Origin: Pandoraea capi
Lineage (GTDB): Bacteria > Pseudomonadota > Gammaproteobacteria > Burkholderiales > Burkholderiaceae
Reading direction: 5' to 3'
Assembly: GCF_902459735.1 (NCBI RefSeq)
Contig: NZ_CABPRV010000011.1
Span: forward strand, 1-64,000
DNA: 64,000 nt
The position numbers and the translations under genes are program-made. This document shows positions 54,424-63,629 of this stretch, piece by piece. How positions within the stretch are numbered: the stretch's first letter is position 1; each line of letters starts with the position of its first letter. The notes under the pieces are model-generated. The model did no database searches and was not told the DNA's origin. It worked only from the letters and a program-made list of their open reading frames with translations.

Positions 54424-55749
54424 TCAGTGCGTGCGTGTCTCGAGCGAGTCGAGTTCACGACCGCGCGTCTCGGGCAGCGTGAGCGCTGCGAGGATCAGCA
54501 CGCCGTACGCCACACCGGCGAAGATGCCGATCGTCGTCCCGAGACCGTACTCTTTCGAGAGCATGCCGATCAGGAACGGGAACAGCGCACCGACGGCGCG
54601 GCCGACGTTGTAGCAGAAACCCTGGCCGGAACCGCGAACACGCGTCGGGAACAGCTCCGTCAGGAACGCCCCCATGCCGCTGAAGATACCCGAGGCGAAG
54701 AAGCCGAGCGGGAAGCCGAGCCAGAACATGGCGCTGTCAGTCAGCGGCAGCGACGTGTACGAGAACGCGATCACCATCGAGCCGACGGCGAACAGAATGA
54801 AGTTCGGCTTGCGACCCAGACGATCCGTCAGATACGAGCTCGCCAGATAGCCGACCCACGAGCCGAAGATGATCATCGCGAGATAGCCGCCGGTGCCCAT
54901 CACCGTGAGATGACGCTCCGTCTTCAGAAACGTGGGCAGCCACGTCGTGATCGCGTAGTAACCGCCTTGAGCGCCGGTCGTCAGCAGCGCCGCACGGATC
55001 GTCGTCGACAGCAGCGCGGGGCTGAAGATCGCCGCCATACCGGGCGCGTCCTCCGACTTCGTCTGCTTGGCCTTCTCCTTCTGGTACACCTCCGGTTCCT
55101 GCACGTAGCGACGGATGAACAGCACCAGCAGCGCGGGCAGCAGACCGATCAGGAACAGGGCGCGCCAGGCGAGATCGCCGGGCATCAGCGAGAACAGCAC
55201 CGAGTAGAGAATCGCCGTCAGACCCCAGCCGATGGCCCAGCCCGACTGCACGAGACCCACGGCTTTGCCGCGATCGCGAGCGCGAATCACTTCACCGATG
55301 AGCACGGCGCCGGCCGTCCATTCACCCCCGAAGCCGAAGCCCATGAGCGCGCGCGCGGCGAGCAGTTGGTGGTAGTTCTGCGCGAGACCGCACAGCCCGG
55401 TGAACACGGCGAACCATAGCACCGTGAGTTGCAGCGTGCGCACGCGGCCGATGCGGTCCGACAGAATGCCCGCGACCCAGCCGCCGAGCGCGGAAGCGAG
55501 CAGCGTGAGCGTGCCGATGAAGCCCGCGTCGGCGAGGCTGATGCCCCACGTCGCGACCAGCGTCGGAATGACGAAGCTCAGCATCTGGGTATCCATGCCG
55601 TCGAGCATGTAACCGACCTTGCAGCTCCAGAACGCGCGCTTTTCGCGCGGCGTGGCGTCGCCATACCAGCCGAACAGGCTGCCGCTGGCTTCCGCGGGGG
55701 CGGAGGCATTCGACGCTGCGGGGGGCGCGAGTGGGGTTTTGCTTTCCAT
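54424..55749 (-). CDS. MFS transporter (sialate/oxoacid:H+ symporter-like)
   Basis: A 441-residue 12-helix carrier starting MESKTPLAPPAASNASAPAE. The first helix region reads WSCKVGYMLDGMDTQMLSFV, with GILSDRIGRVRTLQLTVLWF after helix 2 and GFGGEWTAGAVLIGEVIRAR in the first half. SYLTDRLGRKPNFILFAVGS begins the second half. The MLDGMD pattern puts it with metabolite:H+ symporters. Located between the oxoprolinase and the DUF1445 gene, it may import 5-oxoproline or glutamate-like compounds, an inference from location only. Confidence 0.88.
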   Translation of the reverse strand: MESKTPLAPPAASNASAPAEASGSLFGWYGDATPREKRAFWSCKVGYMLDGMDTQMLSFVIPTLVATWGISLADAGFIGTLTLLASALGGWVAGILSDRIGRVRTLQLTVLWFAVFTGLCGLAQNYHQLLAARALMGFGFGGEWTAGAVLIGEVIRARDRGKAVGLVQSGWAIGWGLTAILYSVLFSLMPGDLAWRALFLIGLLPALLVLFIRRYVQEPEVYQKEKAKQTKSEDAPGMAAIFSPALLSTTIRAALLTTGAQGGYYAITTWLPTFLKTERHLTVMGTGGYLAMIIFGSWVGYLASSYLTDRLGRKPNFILFAVGSMVIAFSYTSLPLTDSAMFWLGFPLGFFASGIFSGMGAFLTELFPTRVRGSGQGFCYNVGRAVGALFPFLIGMLSKEYGLGTTIGIFAGVAYGVLILAALTLPETRGRELDSLETRTH

Positions 55750-56055
55750 GAGAAAAAGACTCCGGTGATGTCCTGACTTGCCGTGTGTTGCACTCGGGCC
55801 GCGCTCATCCGATAGGCGTGAGTCGTCACCGGCGGGCAACACCTCTCCCGCCGCAGCCCTTCATGGCGCGGTTCTTTTGTTAATACGTGATACTTGTTGA
55901 CGCGGGTGATGCAGGGGTTGATGCGATGCGAAGACGAATGTCCCGAAGCGAATACATCACATCGAATACGTTGTGCAAAAACGTCGAAAGCTCACTCTCG
56001 ACGCGCCCGGACACTCGCACTCATGCAAGCCGCCCCGTGCGCGCCGGTGTCGCCA
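55750..56055. other. Intergenic, no gene recognised
   Basis: 306 bp between the MFS start and the DUF1445 stop, both on the minus strand. It probably holds the MFS promoter. No terminator hairpin or operator stood out; TTGTTAATACGTGATACTTG at 55876-55895 is an AT-rich stretch that could be part of a promoter. Confidence 0.35.
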
Positions 56056-56877
56056 TCAGAAGACGGCAAGCGAGGCGTTCGGAATATCCGTCATCAGCAT
56101 GTAACCCGGACGATGCGCAATCGCGAGCGGCAGCTTCGCACCCATGAGCGCCGTCTGCGGGGTCACGCCGCAGGCCCAGTACACCGGCAGTTCGCCATCG
56201 CGAATGGTCACGGCGTCGCCGAAATCGGGCTTCGACAGGTCCTCGATACCCAGTTCGGCCGGATCGCCGATATGGATCGGCGCGCCGTGCACGCCGGGAA
56301 AACGCGTGGTGATCTGTACGGCACGAATCGCATCGGCGCCCTTCATCGGGCGCATCGACACGACCAGCTCGCCGCCGAACTTGCCTGCGCGCTGGTTGGC
56401 GATCCTGGTGCGATACATCGGCACGTTGCAGCCTTCGTCCACGTGACGCAGCGGAATGCCCGCCTTGGCGAGCATGTCCTCGAACGAGAACGAGCAACCG
56501 ATGGCGAACACCACGAAGTCGCTCTGCCAGAACTCGGCGAGGTTATCGACCTGTGCGTCGAGCTTGCCGTCGCGATAGACGTTGTAGCCCGGCACGTCGG
56601 TGCGGATATCGACCTCGCGACCCAGCGACGGCACGTGCCATTGGCCCGGCTCGCCCACGCCCAGCAACGGGCACGCTTTCGGGTTGCTCTGACAGAAGCG
56701 CAGGAAGTCATGCGAGTGCGCCACCGGCAGGATAGCGAGATTCGCCTGCGCGAAGTCGCCGCAGTAGCCGGCCGTCGGACCACGGAACTGCGCCGAGCGC
56801 ACCGCCTGACGGAATTCGTAAGGCGTGATGGTCTCGCGCTGCGAAGTGAAGTCGTGCGGGGTGGCGCGTTGGTTCAT
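56056..56877 (-). CDS. DUF1445 putative hydro-lyase / D-glutamate cyclase-like
   Basis: A 273-residue soluble enzyme. [55 protein letters not shown] and [20 protein letters not shown] are the conserved blocks of DUF1445. This family includes the mammalian D-glutamate cyclase that turns D-glutamate into 5-oxo-D-proline. The ATG at 56877 begins [10 protein letters not shown]; the frame is open to 56940. Next to a 5-oxoprolinase, a role in D-glutamate catabolism is likely. It is divergent from a LysR gene. Confidence 0.85.
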   Translation of the reverse strand: MNQRATPHDFTSQRETITPYEFRQAVRSAQFRGPTAGYCGDFAQANLAILPVAHSHDFLRFCQSNPKACPLLGVGEPGQWHVPSLGREVDIRTDVPGYNVYRDGKLDAQVDNLAEFWQSDFVVFAIGCSFSFEDMLAKAGIPLRHVDEGCNVPMYRTRIANQRAGKFGGELVVSMRPMKGADAIRAVQITTRFPGVHGAPIHIGDPAELGIEDLSKPDFGDAVTIRDGELPVYWACGVTPQTALMGAKLPLAIAHRPGYMLMTDIPNASLAVF

Positions 56878-57101
56878 GACGGATCCTGCATCCTGCGTTT
56901 TGGGGGAGATGCCATGGCGGCATCGGATAGGCAGAAGCATAGAAAGAAAAAAAAGTTATCGCTAACGAGTTTTTGTTCGCACCGCCGTATAGAATTTCTT
57001 AACGACCTCGGGGGTTTTCCCGAGGTTCGTTGCATTTATTTTCACTGCCCCGTTCACCGTACATTGCGTGATTTGGGCAGCTTCCCAGCTCGCAGCCCCT
57101 C

Positions 57102-58034
57102 ATGAACACGCGCTTTCTCGAAACGTTCGTCACGCTCGCCGTCCTGCGCAACTTTCGCGCGACGGCCGCCGCCCTGCACGCCACGCCGGCTGCCATCTCG
57201 CAACGGCTCAAAGTGCTCGAAGAGGAATTGAAGACGGAACTGGTCGATCGGGAAAGCCGCGAGTTTCGTCTCACGCCGAACGGCGAATATCTGCTCGGGT
57301 ATGCGAAAGCGGTCGTGGAGGCGGCGCGACGTCTGCAAGCGGCAGCGTCAGGCGAGAGCACCTTGCGCGGACGGTTACGGCTCGGTGTGATCGAGACCGT
57401 CGTGCATAGCTGGCTGCCGAACTACCTGCGACGCCTCGCCGCCGACTACCCCACCCTCGAAGTCGAGTTGACGGTCGACGTCTCCGTGCAATTGCAGCGC
57501 CGCCTCATGGCCGACGAACTCGATCTCATCATTCGCGTGGAAGGCAGCGACGACAGCAGCGTGGTGTGCAACGCCCTCGCCAACTATCCGGTGCACTGGA
57601 TTGCGCGCAAGGGAATGTTTCCGAACACGCGCAGCGGGCTCGCGAAGCAAGTGCTTCAGCATCCGATCCTGACGTATGGGCGCGGCACGGCGCCGCATCG
57701 TGCGCTCGAAGACATCGTGGCCAAGCTCGCGGGCGTGCACGGCGTGCCGCTCTCGGAAACGCGCGTGACCGGATCACCCTCGATTGCCGTGATCGTGCAG
57801 CTCGTGCGCGACGGCTTCGGCGTGGCGGCGATTCCGCGTCTGTTCGTCGACACGCTGATCGCGAATGGTGAAGTGGTGGAGTTGCCGTTGCAGCCCGCAC
57901 CGCCGTCCATCGTCGTGTCGATGTCGCGCCGCGCCGATGCGCCACTCTTCGTTCACGGCGCGGCGACTGCCGCACGCACGGCATGCGCCGAGTACTGCCA
58001 GAAAAGCGATCGTCGTCTGGTGGAATTGTTGTGA
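57102..58034 (+). CDS. LysR-family transcriptional regulator
   Basis: A 310-residue LTTR. Helix-turn-helix: FLETFVTLAVLRNFRATAAA, with TPAAISQRLKVLEEELKTEL. The effector domain starts near residue 90 (GRLRLGVIETVVHSWLPNYL) and ends in the usual RD2 (IVQLVRDGFGVAAIPRLFVD). It is divergent from the DUF1445 gene across 224 bp, which has AT-rich stretches. It most likely regulates the DUF1445-MFS-oxoprolinase run and itself. Convergent with the cytochrome oxidase operon. Confidence 0.92.
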   Translation: MNTRFLETFVTLAVLRNFRATAAALHATPAAISQRLKVLEEELKTELVDRESREFRLTPNGEYLLGYAKAVVEAARRLQAAASGESTLRGRLRLGVIETVVHSWLPNYLRRLAADYPTLEVELTVDVSVQLQRRLMADELDLIIRVEGSDDSSVVCNALANYPVHWIARKGMFPNTRSGLAKQVLQHPILTYGRGTAPHRALEDIVAKLAGVHGVPLSETRVTGSPSIAVIVQLVRDGFGVAAIPRLFVDTLIANGEVVELPLQPAPPSIVVSMSRRADAPLFVHGAATAARTACAEYCQKSDRRLVELL

Positions 58035-58070
58035 GGGCTTGAGGTATTCAGGTCTGCGTGCGTCTGCGAT

Positions 58071-58439
58071 TCAGCGGAAATGCGCCAATCGCGTGACGAA
58101 CGTGAAATCGGCTTCCGCCGCCATCAACGCCATGAGCACGAGCAACGCCAGCGGCGGAATCAGGATCGCGTAGACGAGCGCGAGACGCTCCCATCGCATG
58201 TGCATGAACACTGCCACGATCAGGCCCGCTTTCGCGACCATCAGCGCGAGGATCAGGCCCCATCGCAGCACGCCTTGCAGGTTCGCGTAGTCGACGAGAT
58301 ACGAGAGCGTCGAGAGCACGAACAGCAGCCCCCACACCTTCAGATAAAGGCCAACGGCGTGTTGCTGTCCGGTGTGTTCCACCGGCGTGACCGGGGGTGC
58401 CGGCGACGCAGCGTCGGCCGGTGTCGCAGCGGATTGCAT
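58071..58439 (-). CDS. Cytochrome c oxidase subunit IV-like (COX4_pro/CyoD)
   Basis: A 122-residue membrane protein with three helices: VGLYLKVWGLLFVLSTLSYL, LRWGLILALMVAKAGLIVAV and LALVYAILIPPLALLVLMAL. The middle helix carries FMHMRWERLALVYAI, the signature of prokaryotic subunit IV. The ATG at 58439 follows an excellent AGGAGGAG. Last gene of the oxidase operon, 8 bp after subunit III. Confidence 0.88.
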   Translation of the reverse strand: MQSAATPADAASPAPPVTPVEHTGQQHAVGLYLKVWGLLFVLSTLSYLVDYANLQGVLRWGLILALMVAKAGLIVAVFMHMRWERLALVYAILIPPLALLVLMALMAAEADFTFVTRLAHFR

Positions 58440-58447
58440 CGCTCCTC

Positions 58448-59137
58448 CTACCAGAGATAGAACAGCGCAAAGATGAACACCCACACGAGATCGACGAAGT
58501 GCCAGTAGAGGCCCGCGATCTCCACGAGTTCGTAGTTGCCGCGTCGCTCCAGCGTGCCGTTGAGCACTTTGCGCATGACGGTCAGCAGGTAGATCACGCC
58601 CGCACTCACGTGTAGTCCGTGAAAGCCGGTGATCATGAAGAAGCACGCGCCGAACTGCGCCGCCCCCATCGAATTACCCCACGGACGAATACCTTCGTGC
58701 ACGATCAGATTCGTCCATTCGAACGCTTGCATGGCGACGAAGGCGATGCCGAGATACGCCGTCGCCAGAATGCAGGCGGCGGTCTTGTCGCGGTCGCGTC
58801 GATAGGCGTAGTTCACCGCCATCGCCATCGTGCCGCTGCTGGTGATGAGCACGAACGTCATGATCGCGATGAGCAGCAGCGGCACCGGATGACCGTTCAC
58901 GTTCAGCGCGAAAATCTCCGCCGGATTCGGCCAGGGCGCGGTCGTCGACATGCGCACCGTCATGTAGCCGATGAGGAAGCTGCTGAACACGAAGGTGTCC
59001 GAGAGCAGGAAGATCCACATCATCGCCTTGCCCCACGGCACGCGAAACGCTGCGCGATCTCCCGCCCAGTCGGTGACGACACCGCGCCAGCCGTCCGGCG
59101 GCTCGGCAGTCGTGGCTGCTGACGACGAAGTGTTCAC
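58448..59137 (-). CDS. Cytochrome c oxidase subunit III (CoxP-like)
   Basis: A 229-residue, five- to seven-helix protein: WGKAMMWIFLLSDTFVFSSF, MQAFEWTNLIVHEGIRPWGN and GLYWHFVDLVWVFIFALFYL, the C-terminal subunit III hallmark. The GTG at 59137 is selected because AGGAG lies 8 bp upstream; a TTG at 59155 is the longer alternative. It is one of two consecutive subunit III-type genes, as in the coxMNOP operon, and supports proton-pumping stability of subunit I. Confidence 0.92.
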   Translation of the reverse strand: MNTSSSAATTAEPPDGWRGVVTDWAGDRAAFRVPWGKAMMWIFLLSDTFVFSSFLIGYMTVRMSTTAPWPNPAEIFALNVNGHPVPLLLIAIMTFVLITSSGTMAMAVNYAYRRDRDKTAACILATAYLGIAFVAMQAFEWTNLIVHEGIRPWGNSMGAAQFGACFFMITGFHGLHVSAGVIYLLTVMRKVLNGTLERRGNYELVEIAGLYWHFVDLVWVFIFALFYLW

Positions 59138-59193
59138 GATACGACTCCTATGCAACGCCTCCCGGCTCGGCCCGGCACCTGCGGATCACGGGA

Positions 59194-59820
59194 TCACGCG
59201 CCGGTGCCGCAAAGCCGCTGCGCAATCTCGGGCGTGAGGTTGACGATGGCCGCGAACAGCACCACCCACAGCACGAACAGAAAGTGCCAGTACTGTGCGG
59301 TCAGCGACAACCGTTGCGCGCGGGCCGCATGTGACATGCGATGCGACGCGAGCAACGCCCACGCCACCATCCCGCCGAGCAGATGCAACGCGTGCAGGCC
59401 GGTGAGCAGGAAGAAGAAGCTGTTGGCCGGATTGCCGCTCACGCCATAACGACGCATCGTGAGGTCGTGCCACACCCAGACCTGCCCCACGATGAACCCC
59501 AGCGCCAGCACACCGCTCGCGCCCCATTCGCGTCGCGAGCGACGCAGTTCGCCGTGGCGGGCCTGCGACGCCGACGATTGCATCACGATGCACGCGGCGG
59601 CCAGCAGGCCGGTATTCACCCACAGCGCATTGACGGGCGGCAACGGGCGCCAGTCACCGAGACTCATGCGCATCACGTACGCCACGAGCATCAGCCCGAA
59701 GAGCATGCCGATCACGCCCATGAGCCACCAGAGCGCGACCTGCGATGCCGACCGTCTGCGCGGCTGTGCCACGGGTGCGCCGCCGGGCGGCATGGGGGGC
59801 CAGGACGGAACGGGTTTCAT
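59194..59820 (-). CDS. Second cytochrome c oxidase subunit III-like protein (CoxO-like)
   Basis: A 208-residue subunit III-family protein. WWLMGVIGMLFGLMLVAYVM is the first helix and FFFLLTGLHALHLLGGMVAW carries the HALHLLGG motif. It ends in AQYWHFLFVLWVVLFAAIVN. Its ATG overlaps the ctaD stop as ATGA, so it is translationally coupled to subunit I. Compared with the 229-residue neighbour, its N-terminus is Pro-rich and cytoplasmic. Confidence 0.9.
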   Translation of the reverse strand: MKPVPSWPPMPPGGAPVAQPRRRSASQVALWWLMGVIGMLFGLMLVAYVMRMSLGDWRPLPPVNALWVNTGLLAAACIVMQSSASQARHGELRRSRREWGASGVLALGFIVGQVWVWHDLTMRRYGVSGNPANSFFFLLTGLHALHLLGGMVAWALLASHRMSHAARAQRLSLTAQYWHFLFVLWVVLFAAIVNLTPEIAQRLCGTGA

Positions 59821-61694
59821 GGCGTCGCTCCTTTCGGGGCATCCGGCGGTGGCGTGCGTGATGCGGGCGGTTCGGATTGCCCGGGTGGCGCGGCGGGACG
59901 GCGATGCAGCGCCGCCGAGTCGCCATGCACCAGCGTGGCCGGGCGTCGCGGGTCCGGTGCGAGGTTCTGCGGCACGAAGTCGTCGATATCGCCCGGCACG
60001 CTGTACTCGTACGGCCAGCGATACGCCACGGGTAGCAGCGGACCCCAATTGCCGTGCACGGGCGGCACTTGCGGCGTCTGCCATTCGAGCGACGCCGCAC
60101 GCCACGGATTCGCGCCGGCGAGCTTGCCGTGCCGCACGCTCCACGCGAGATTGAACAGGAACAGCAACTGTCCGAGCGCCACCCCGAACGCCGCCACCGA
60201 GATGTAGGTGTTCATCGTGTGCGCCGAGTCGGGAATGAAGCTGTAGTTCTGAAACTCGTAGTAGCGACGCGGCATGCCGAGAATGCCGAGGTAGTGCATC
60301 GGGAAGAAAATGGCGTAGGTGCCGAGAAACGTGATCCAGAAGTGCCACTGCCCGAGGCGGTCGTTAAGACGTCGGCCGGTCACGAGCGGATACCAGTGAT
60401 AGATGCCGCCGAAGATTACCAGCAGCGGCGCCACGCCCATCACCATGTGAAAGTGCGCCACCACGAAGTAGGTGTTCGACAGCGGCATGTCCACGCTGAC
60501 GTTGCCGAGGAACAGCCCGGTGAGGCCGCCGATACAGAAGGTGCTGATAAAGCCGATGGCGAACAGCATCGGCACCGTCAGATGGATGTCGCCGCGCCAC
60601 AGCGTGAGCACCCAGTTGTAGACCTTGATCGCGGTCGGAATCGCGATGATGAGCGTGGTCGTCGCGAAGAGAAACCCGAAATACGGATTCATGCCGCTGA
60701 TGAACATGTGGTGCGCCCACACCACGAACGACAACGCGCCGATGGCGAGAATCGCCCACACCATCATGCGGTATCCGAAGATGTTCTTGCGCGCGTGCAC
60801 GCTGATCAGATCGGACACGATACCGAACGCGGGCAGCGCCACGATGTAGACCTCGGGGTGACCGAAGAACCAGAACAGATGCTGAAACAGCAGCGGGCTG
60901 CCGCCGCGATAGTCCAGCGGCTGCCCCAGCGATACGATCGCCGGCATGAAGAAGCTCGTGTGCAGCGTCTTGTCGAGCAGCATCATCACGCCGGAGACGA
61001 ACAGCGCCGGGAAGGCGAGCAGCGCGAGCACCGTCGCCATCACGATGCCCCAGACGGTCAGCGGCATGCGCAGCAGCGTCATCCCCTCGGTACGCGCTTG
61101 CAGGGCTGTGGTGACGTAATTAAGCCCGCCCATCGTCGCGGCGACGATGAAGATCACCAGGGAGATCAGCATCAGCACGATGCCCCACTCCGTGCCCGGT
61201 GTGCCGGGCAGGATGGCCTGCGGTGGATAGAGTGTCCAGCCGGCGCCGGTCGGGCCGCCCGGCACGAAGAAGCTCACCATCAGCACGACGACGGCGAGCA
61301 GGTAGACCCAGTAACTGAGCATGTTCAGGAACGGGAAGACCATGTCGCGCGCGCCGACCATGAGCGGAATCAGGTAGTTGCCGAACCCGCCGAGGAACAG
61401 TGCGGTGAGCAGGTAGATCACCATGATCATGCCGTGCATGGTGACGTACTGGTAGTAATGGCTGGCGTCGATGAACGAGAACTTGCCGGGGAAGCCGAGT
61501 TGCAGACGCATGAGGTTGGACAGCACGAGGCCGACCAGTCCCACGGCAATGGCCGTACACGTGTACTGCACGGCGATCACCTTGTGGTCCTGACTCCAGA
61601 CGTATTTCGTCCAGAAGCTTTGCGGGCCATGCGCACCTGAACCGTAGCCCCCTGCGTGGGCGGCGGAGTTGTCGTTGTCGGCATTGCCTGTCAT
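59817..61694 (-). CDS. ctaD: Cytochrome c oxidase subunit I
   Basis: A 625-residue heme-copper oxidase catalytic subunit. WFFGHPEVYIVALPAFGIVS holds the CuB histidine and the cross-linked tyrosine, VVWAHHMFISGMNPYFGFLF the paired histidines, and FVVAHFHMVMGVAPLLVIFG the heme histidines. HGMIMVIYLLTALFLGGFGN has the first heme ligand. The ATG at 61694 follows CGGGAGG. After the last helix the tail is about 70 residues long and Pro/Arg-rich (RRPAAPPGQSEPPASRTPPP). It terminates reduction of O2 coupled to proton pumping. Confidence 0.95.
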   Translation of the reverse strand: MTGNADNDNSAAHAGGYGSGAHGPQSFWTKYVWSQDHKVIAVQYTCTAIAVGLVGLVLSNLMRLQLGFPGKFSFIDASHYYQYVTMHGMIMVIYLLTALFLGGFGNYLIPLMVGARDMVFPFLNMLSYWVYLLAVVVLMVSFFVPGGPTGAGWTLYPPQAILPGTPGTEWGIVLMLISLVIFIVAATMGGLNYVTTALQARTEGMTLLRMPLTVWGIVMATVLALLAFPALFVSGVMMLLDKTLHTSFFMPAIVSLGQPLDYRGGSPLLFQHLFWFFGHPEVYIVALPAFGIVSDLISVHARKNIFGYRMMVWAILAIGALSFVVWAHHMFISGMNPYFGFLFATTTLIIAIPTAIKVYNWVLTLWRGDIHLTVPMLFAIGFISTFCIGGLTGLFLGNVSVDMPLSNTYFVVAHFHMVMGVAPLLVIFGGIYHWYPLVTGRRLNDRLGQWHFWITFLGTYAIFFPMHYLGILGMPRRYYEFQNYSFIPDSAHTMNTYISVAAFGVALGQLLFLFNLAWSVRHGKLAGANPWRAASLEWQTPQVPPVHGNWGPLLPVAYRWPYEYSVPGDIDDFVPQNLAPDPRRPATLVHGDSAALHRRPAAPPGQSEPPASRTPPPDAPKGATP

Positions 61695-61774
61695 GACCAA
61701 CCTCCCGGTGAAATCGCTACGATTTCCTGTGATTGCCGGTGCGCGGCGCACAAGCGCTCATCGCACCGGACCGT

Positions 61775-63358
61775 CTATGGCGCCGGACGGATCATCGGCA
61801 CGCTTGGCTGGACCGGCCCGGACGGCTGCGGACCGGTGGACTGCCGCGGCGGTATCGCCAGCGGCGGCGCCGTTGTCCTTGAATCGTTCTGCAACGGCAG
61901 GCCGGGCGTGCCGCCCGAGCGGCGCGCGGGCTGCGACGGCGCCTGAGCGCCGTTGCCCGACGACGGCGATGACGGTGTGAGCGGCGCGTACTGCGCCGGC
62001 GGACGCGGTGTCAGCGGCGTGTTCTGCGCATTCTGCGCGAGCGTCAGCGCGGCGGTTTGCGCGGACGGTGAGGCGTGTGCGGCGCCCGACGCCATGGCCA
62101 GAGGCAAGATCGCGACGGCAGCGGCACGTTGAAGAGGTTTGAACATATCGACCGAAGAAAAGGCTATGGGTTGAGTCGGTTGAGCTGACTGAGCTGACTG
62201 AGCTGATGGAGCTGATGGAGCCGAGGGCGCGGGGGCATCCGGCTTCGCCGACGGGCTCGCGCCCAGCGTCCGGATGTAGGCAATCAGCGCCTTCAGTTCG
62301 TCGTCGCTCAGCTCCACTATAGGCATGATCGGCGCAAAGCCTCTGGGTACCCGCGCCGTTGGATTGCGGATGAACGTGGCGAGGTAAGCCTCGTCGACGT
62401 GCGCGGAGCTACCGTCCTGAAACGTCTCCGTCTTGCCGTAGAGACCGTGCCATGTCGGTCCGACGCCGGGCGAGCCATCCACCGAATGGCAGCCCGCGCA
62501 TCCCTTGGCCTGCGCGAGCAGCTTGCCCTTCGCCGCAAGCGGATCGGCCGCCCCCGCCCCGGCGTGCTTCGCCTGCAATGCCGCGAAGGTCGGTAGTGTG
62601 GCCACCCAGGCGTCGTAAGCGGGCTTGTCGTCGACGACCACCACGCCGCGCATGTTCGCGTGCCCGACGCCGCACAGTTGCGCACACAGGATGTCGAAAC
62701 GCCCGGTGCGCGTCGGTGTCAGCCACATCTGCGTGACCATCCCCGGCACCATGTTCATGCGCGTGCGAAACGGCGGGACGTAGAAATCGTGCAACACGTC
62801 TTTGGCGCGCAGCAGCAATTTCACCGGCTGCCCGACGAGCAGATGCAGCTCCGGGGCATCGACGATGCGGTTGTCCTGATTGGCGGGATCCCGGGGATTC
62901 AGGCCCAGCGGATTGTCGGCGGTGACATATTGGGGGTCCGAAGTGCCCAGCCGCCCGTCCGGTCCCGGCAGCCGGAAGCGCCATTGCCACTGCTGGCCGA
63001 CGACCTCGACCACGCGGGCGTCTTTCGGCGGATCGATGAGTTTGGCGTAGACGAACAGTCCGGGGGCGAGCATGGCCGCGATGCCGATGGTGGTGATACC
63101 GATCAGCCAGGCTTCGAGGCGGCGGTTATGGGGCTCGTACGCCGCCCGATGCCCGTCGCGATGCCGATAGCGAAAGATCGCCCATGCCACGAAAAGATTG
63201 ACGACAACGAAGGCCACGCCGGTGATCACCAGCGTAATCGTGAGGGTGTCGTCCATCTGCCGCCAGTTCGACGCCAGCGGGGTCAGCCACCACGGACTCC
63301 AGAAATGAAAAGCGAGCGCGGCAGCGACGACGACGATCAGGAGGACGGGTAGCGCCAT
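61775..63358 (-). CDS. coxB: Cytochrome c oxidase subunit II with cytochrome c domain and C-terminal extension
   Basis: A 527-residue caa3-type subunit II. Membrane helices LPVLLIVVVAAALAFHFW and LTITLVITGVAFVVVNLFVA precede a periplasmic cupredoxin domain with the CuA site ILCAQLCGVGHANMRG (residues about 230-245). A cytochrome c domain follows (GCAGCHSVDGSPGVGPTWHG, with axial Met in PIMPIVELS). From about residue 375 an Ala/Ser/Pro-rich repeat (SAPSAPSAQSAQSAQPTQP) leads into MFKPLQRAAAVAILPLAMAS followed by GAAHA, which looks like an internal signal peptide, and about 95 disordered residues. The last part is not expected for the family. The ATG at 63358 starts the operon; the frame is open to 63508. 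Confidence 0.9.
   Translation of the reverse strand: MALPVLLIVVVAAALAFHFWSPWWLTPLASNWRQMDDTLTITLVITGVAFVVVNLFVAWAIFRYRHRDGHRAAYEPHNRRLEAWLIGITTIGIAAMLAPGLFVYAKLIDPPKDARVVEVVGQQWQWRFRLPGPDGRLGTSDPQYVTADNPLGLNPRDPANQDNRIVDAPELHLLVGQPVKLLLRAKDVLHDFYVPPFRTRMNMVPGMVTQMWLTPTRTGRFDILCAQLCGVGHANMRGVVVVDDKPAYDAWVATLPTFAALQAKHAGAGAADPLAAKGKLLAQAKGCAGCHSVDGSPGVGPTWHGLYGKTETFQDGSSAHVDEAYLATFIRNPTARVPRGFAPIMPIVELSDDELKALIAYIRTLGASPSAKPDAPAPSAPSAPSAQSAQSAQPTQPIAFSSVDMFKPLQRAAAVAILPLAMASGAAHASPSAQTAALTLAQNAQNTPLTPRPPAQYAPLTPSSPSSGNGAQAPSQPARRSGGTPGLPLQNDSRTTAPPLAIPPRQSTGPQPSGPVQPSVPMIRPAP
62168..62222. repeat. Tandem GAGCTGACT/GAGCTGATG repeat inside coxB
   Basis: Five 9-bp copies (TGAGCTGAC, TGAGCTGAC, TGAGCTGAT, GGAGCTGAT, GGAGC...) encode the SAQSAQSAP repeat between the cytochrome c domain and the extra C-terminal piece of subunit II. 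Confidence 0.7.
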
Positions 63359-63585
63359 GGCACGCTCGCCCTCTCCCGCGCATACCGACAGGACAATGGG
63401 CCGCTTAACAGCACTATCGTTATCATTGGCGCCCTCCTCTACGTGCGGCAACCAATGTGTGTCGGGGGTCGCCGCAACGCCGTAGCCAAGAGCGGCGGGG
63501 GCCGCCATTTCTGGCTACGTTTCTAAGGCTAGTTCGAGAATGCCGTCTGTCAAGGTAGGGTGAACCGAGTGGCGCCGTATACGCA

Positions 63586-63607
63586 AAACGGGCCGCCAGG
63601 CCCGTTT
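63586..63607 (-). terminator. Hairpin after the right-edge gene
   Basis: AAACGGGCC and GGCCCGTTT are 9-bp arms around GCCA, 22 bp past the stop of the gene at the right edge on the minus strand, followed by TGCG rather than a U-run. It separates that gene from the oxidase operon, whose start is 228 bp further on. 63359-63585 shows no gene. Confidence 0.6.
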
Positions 63608-63629
63608 CAATCTCGTTGGTAGAGAGAAC

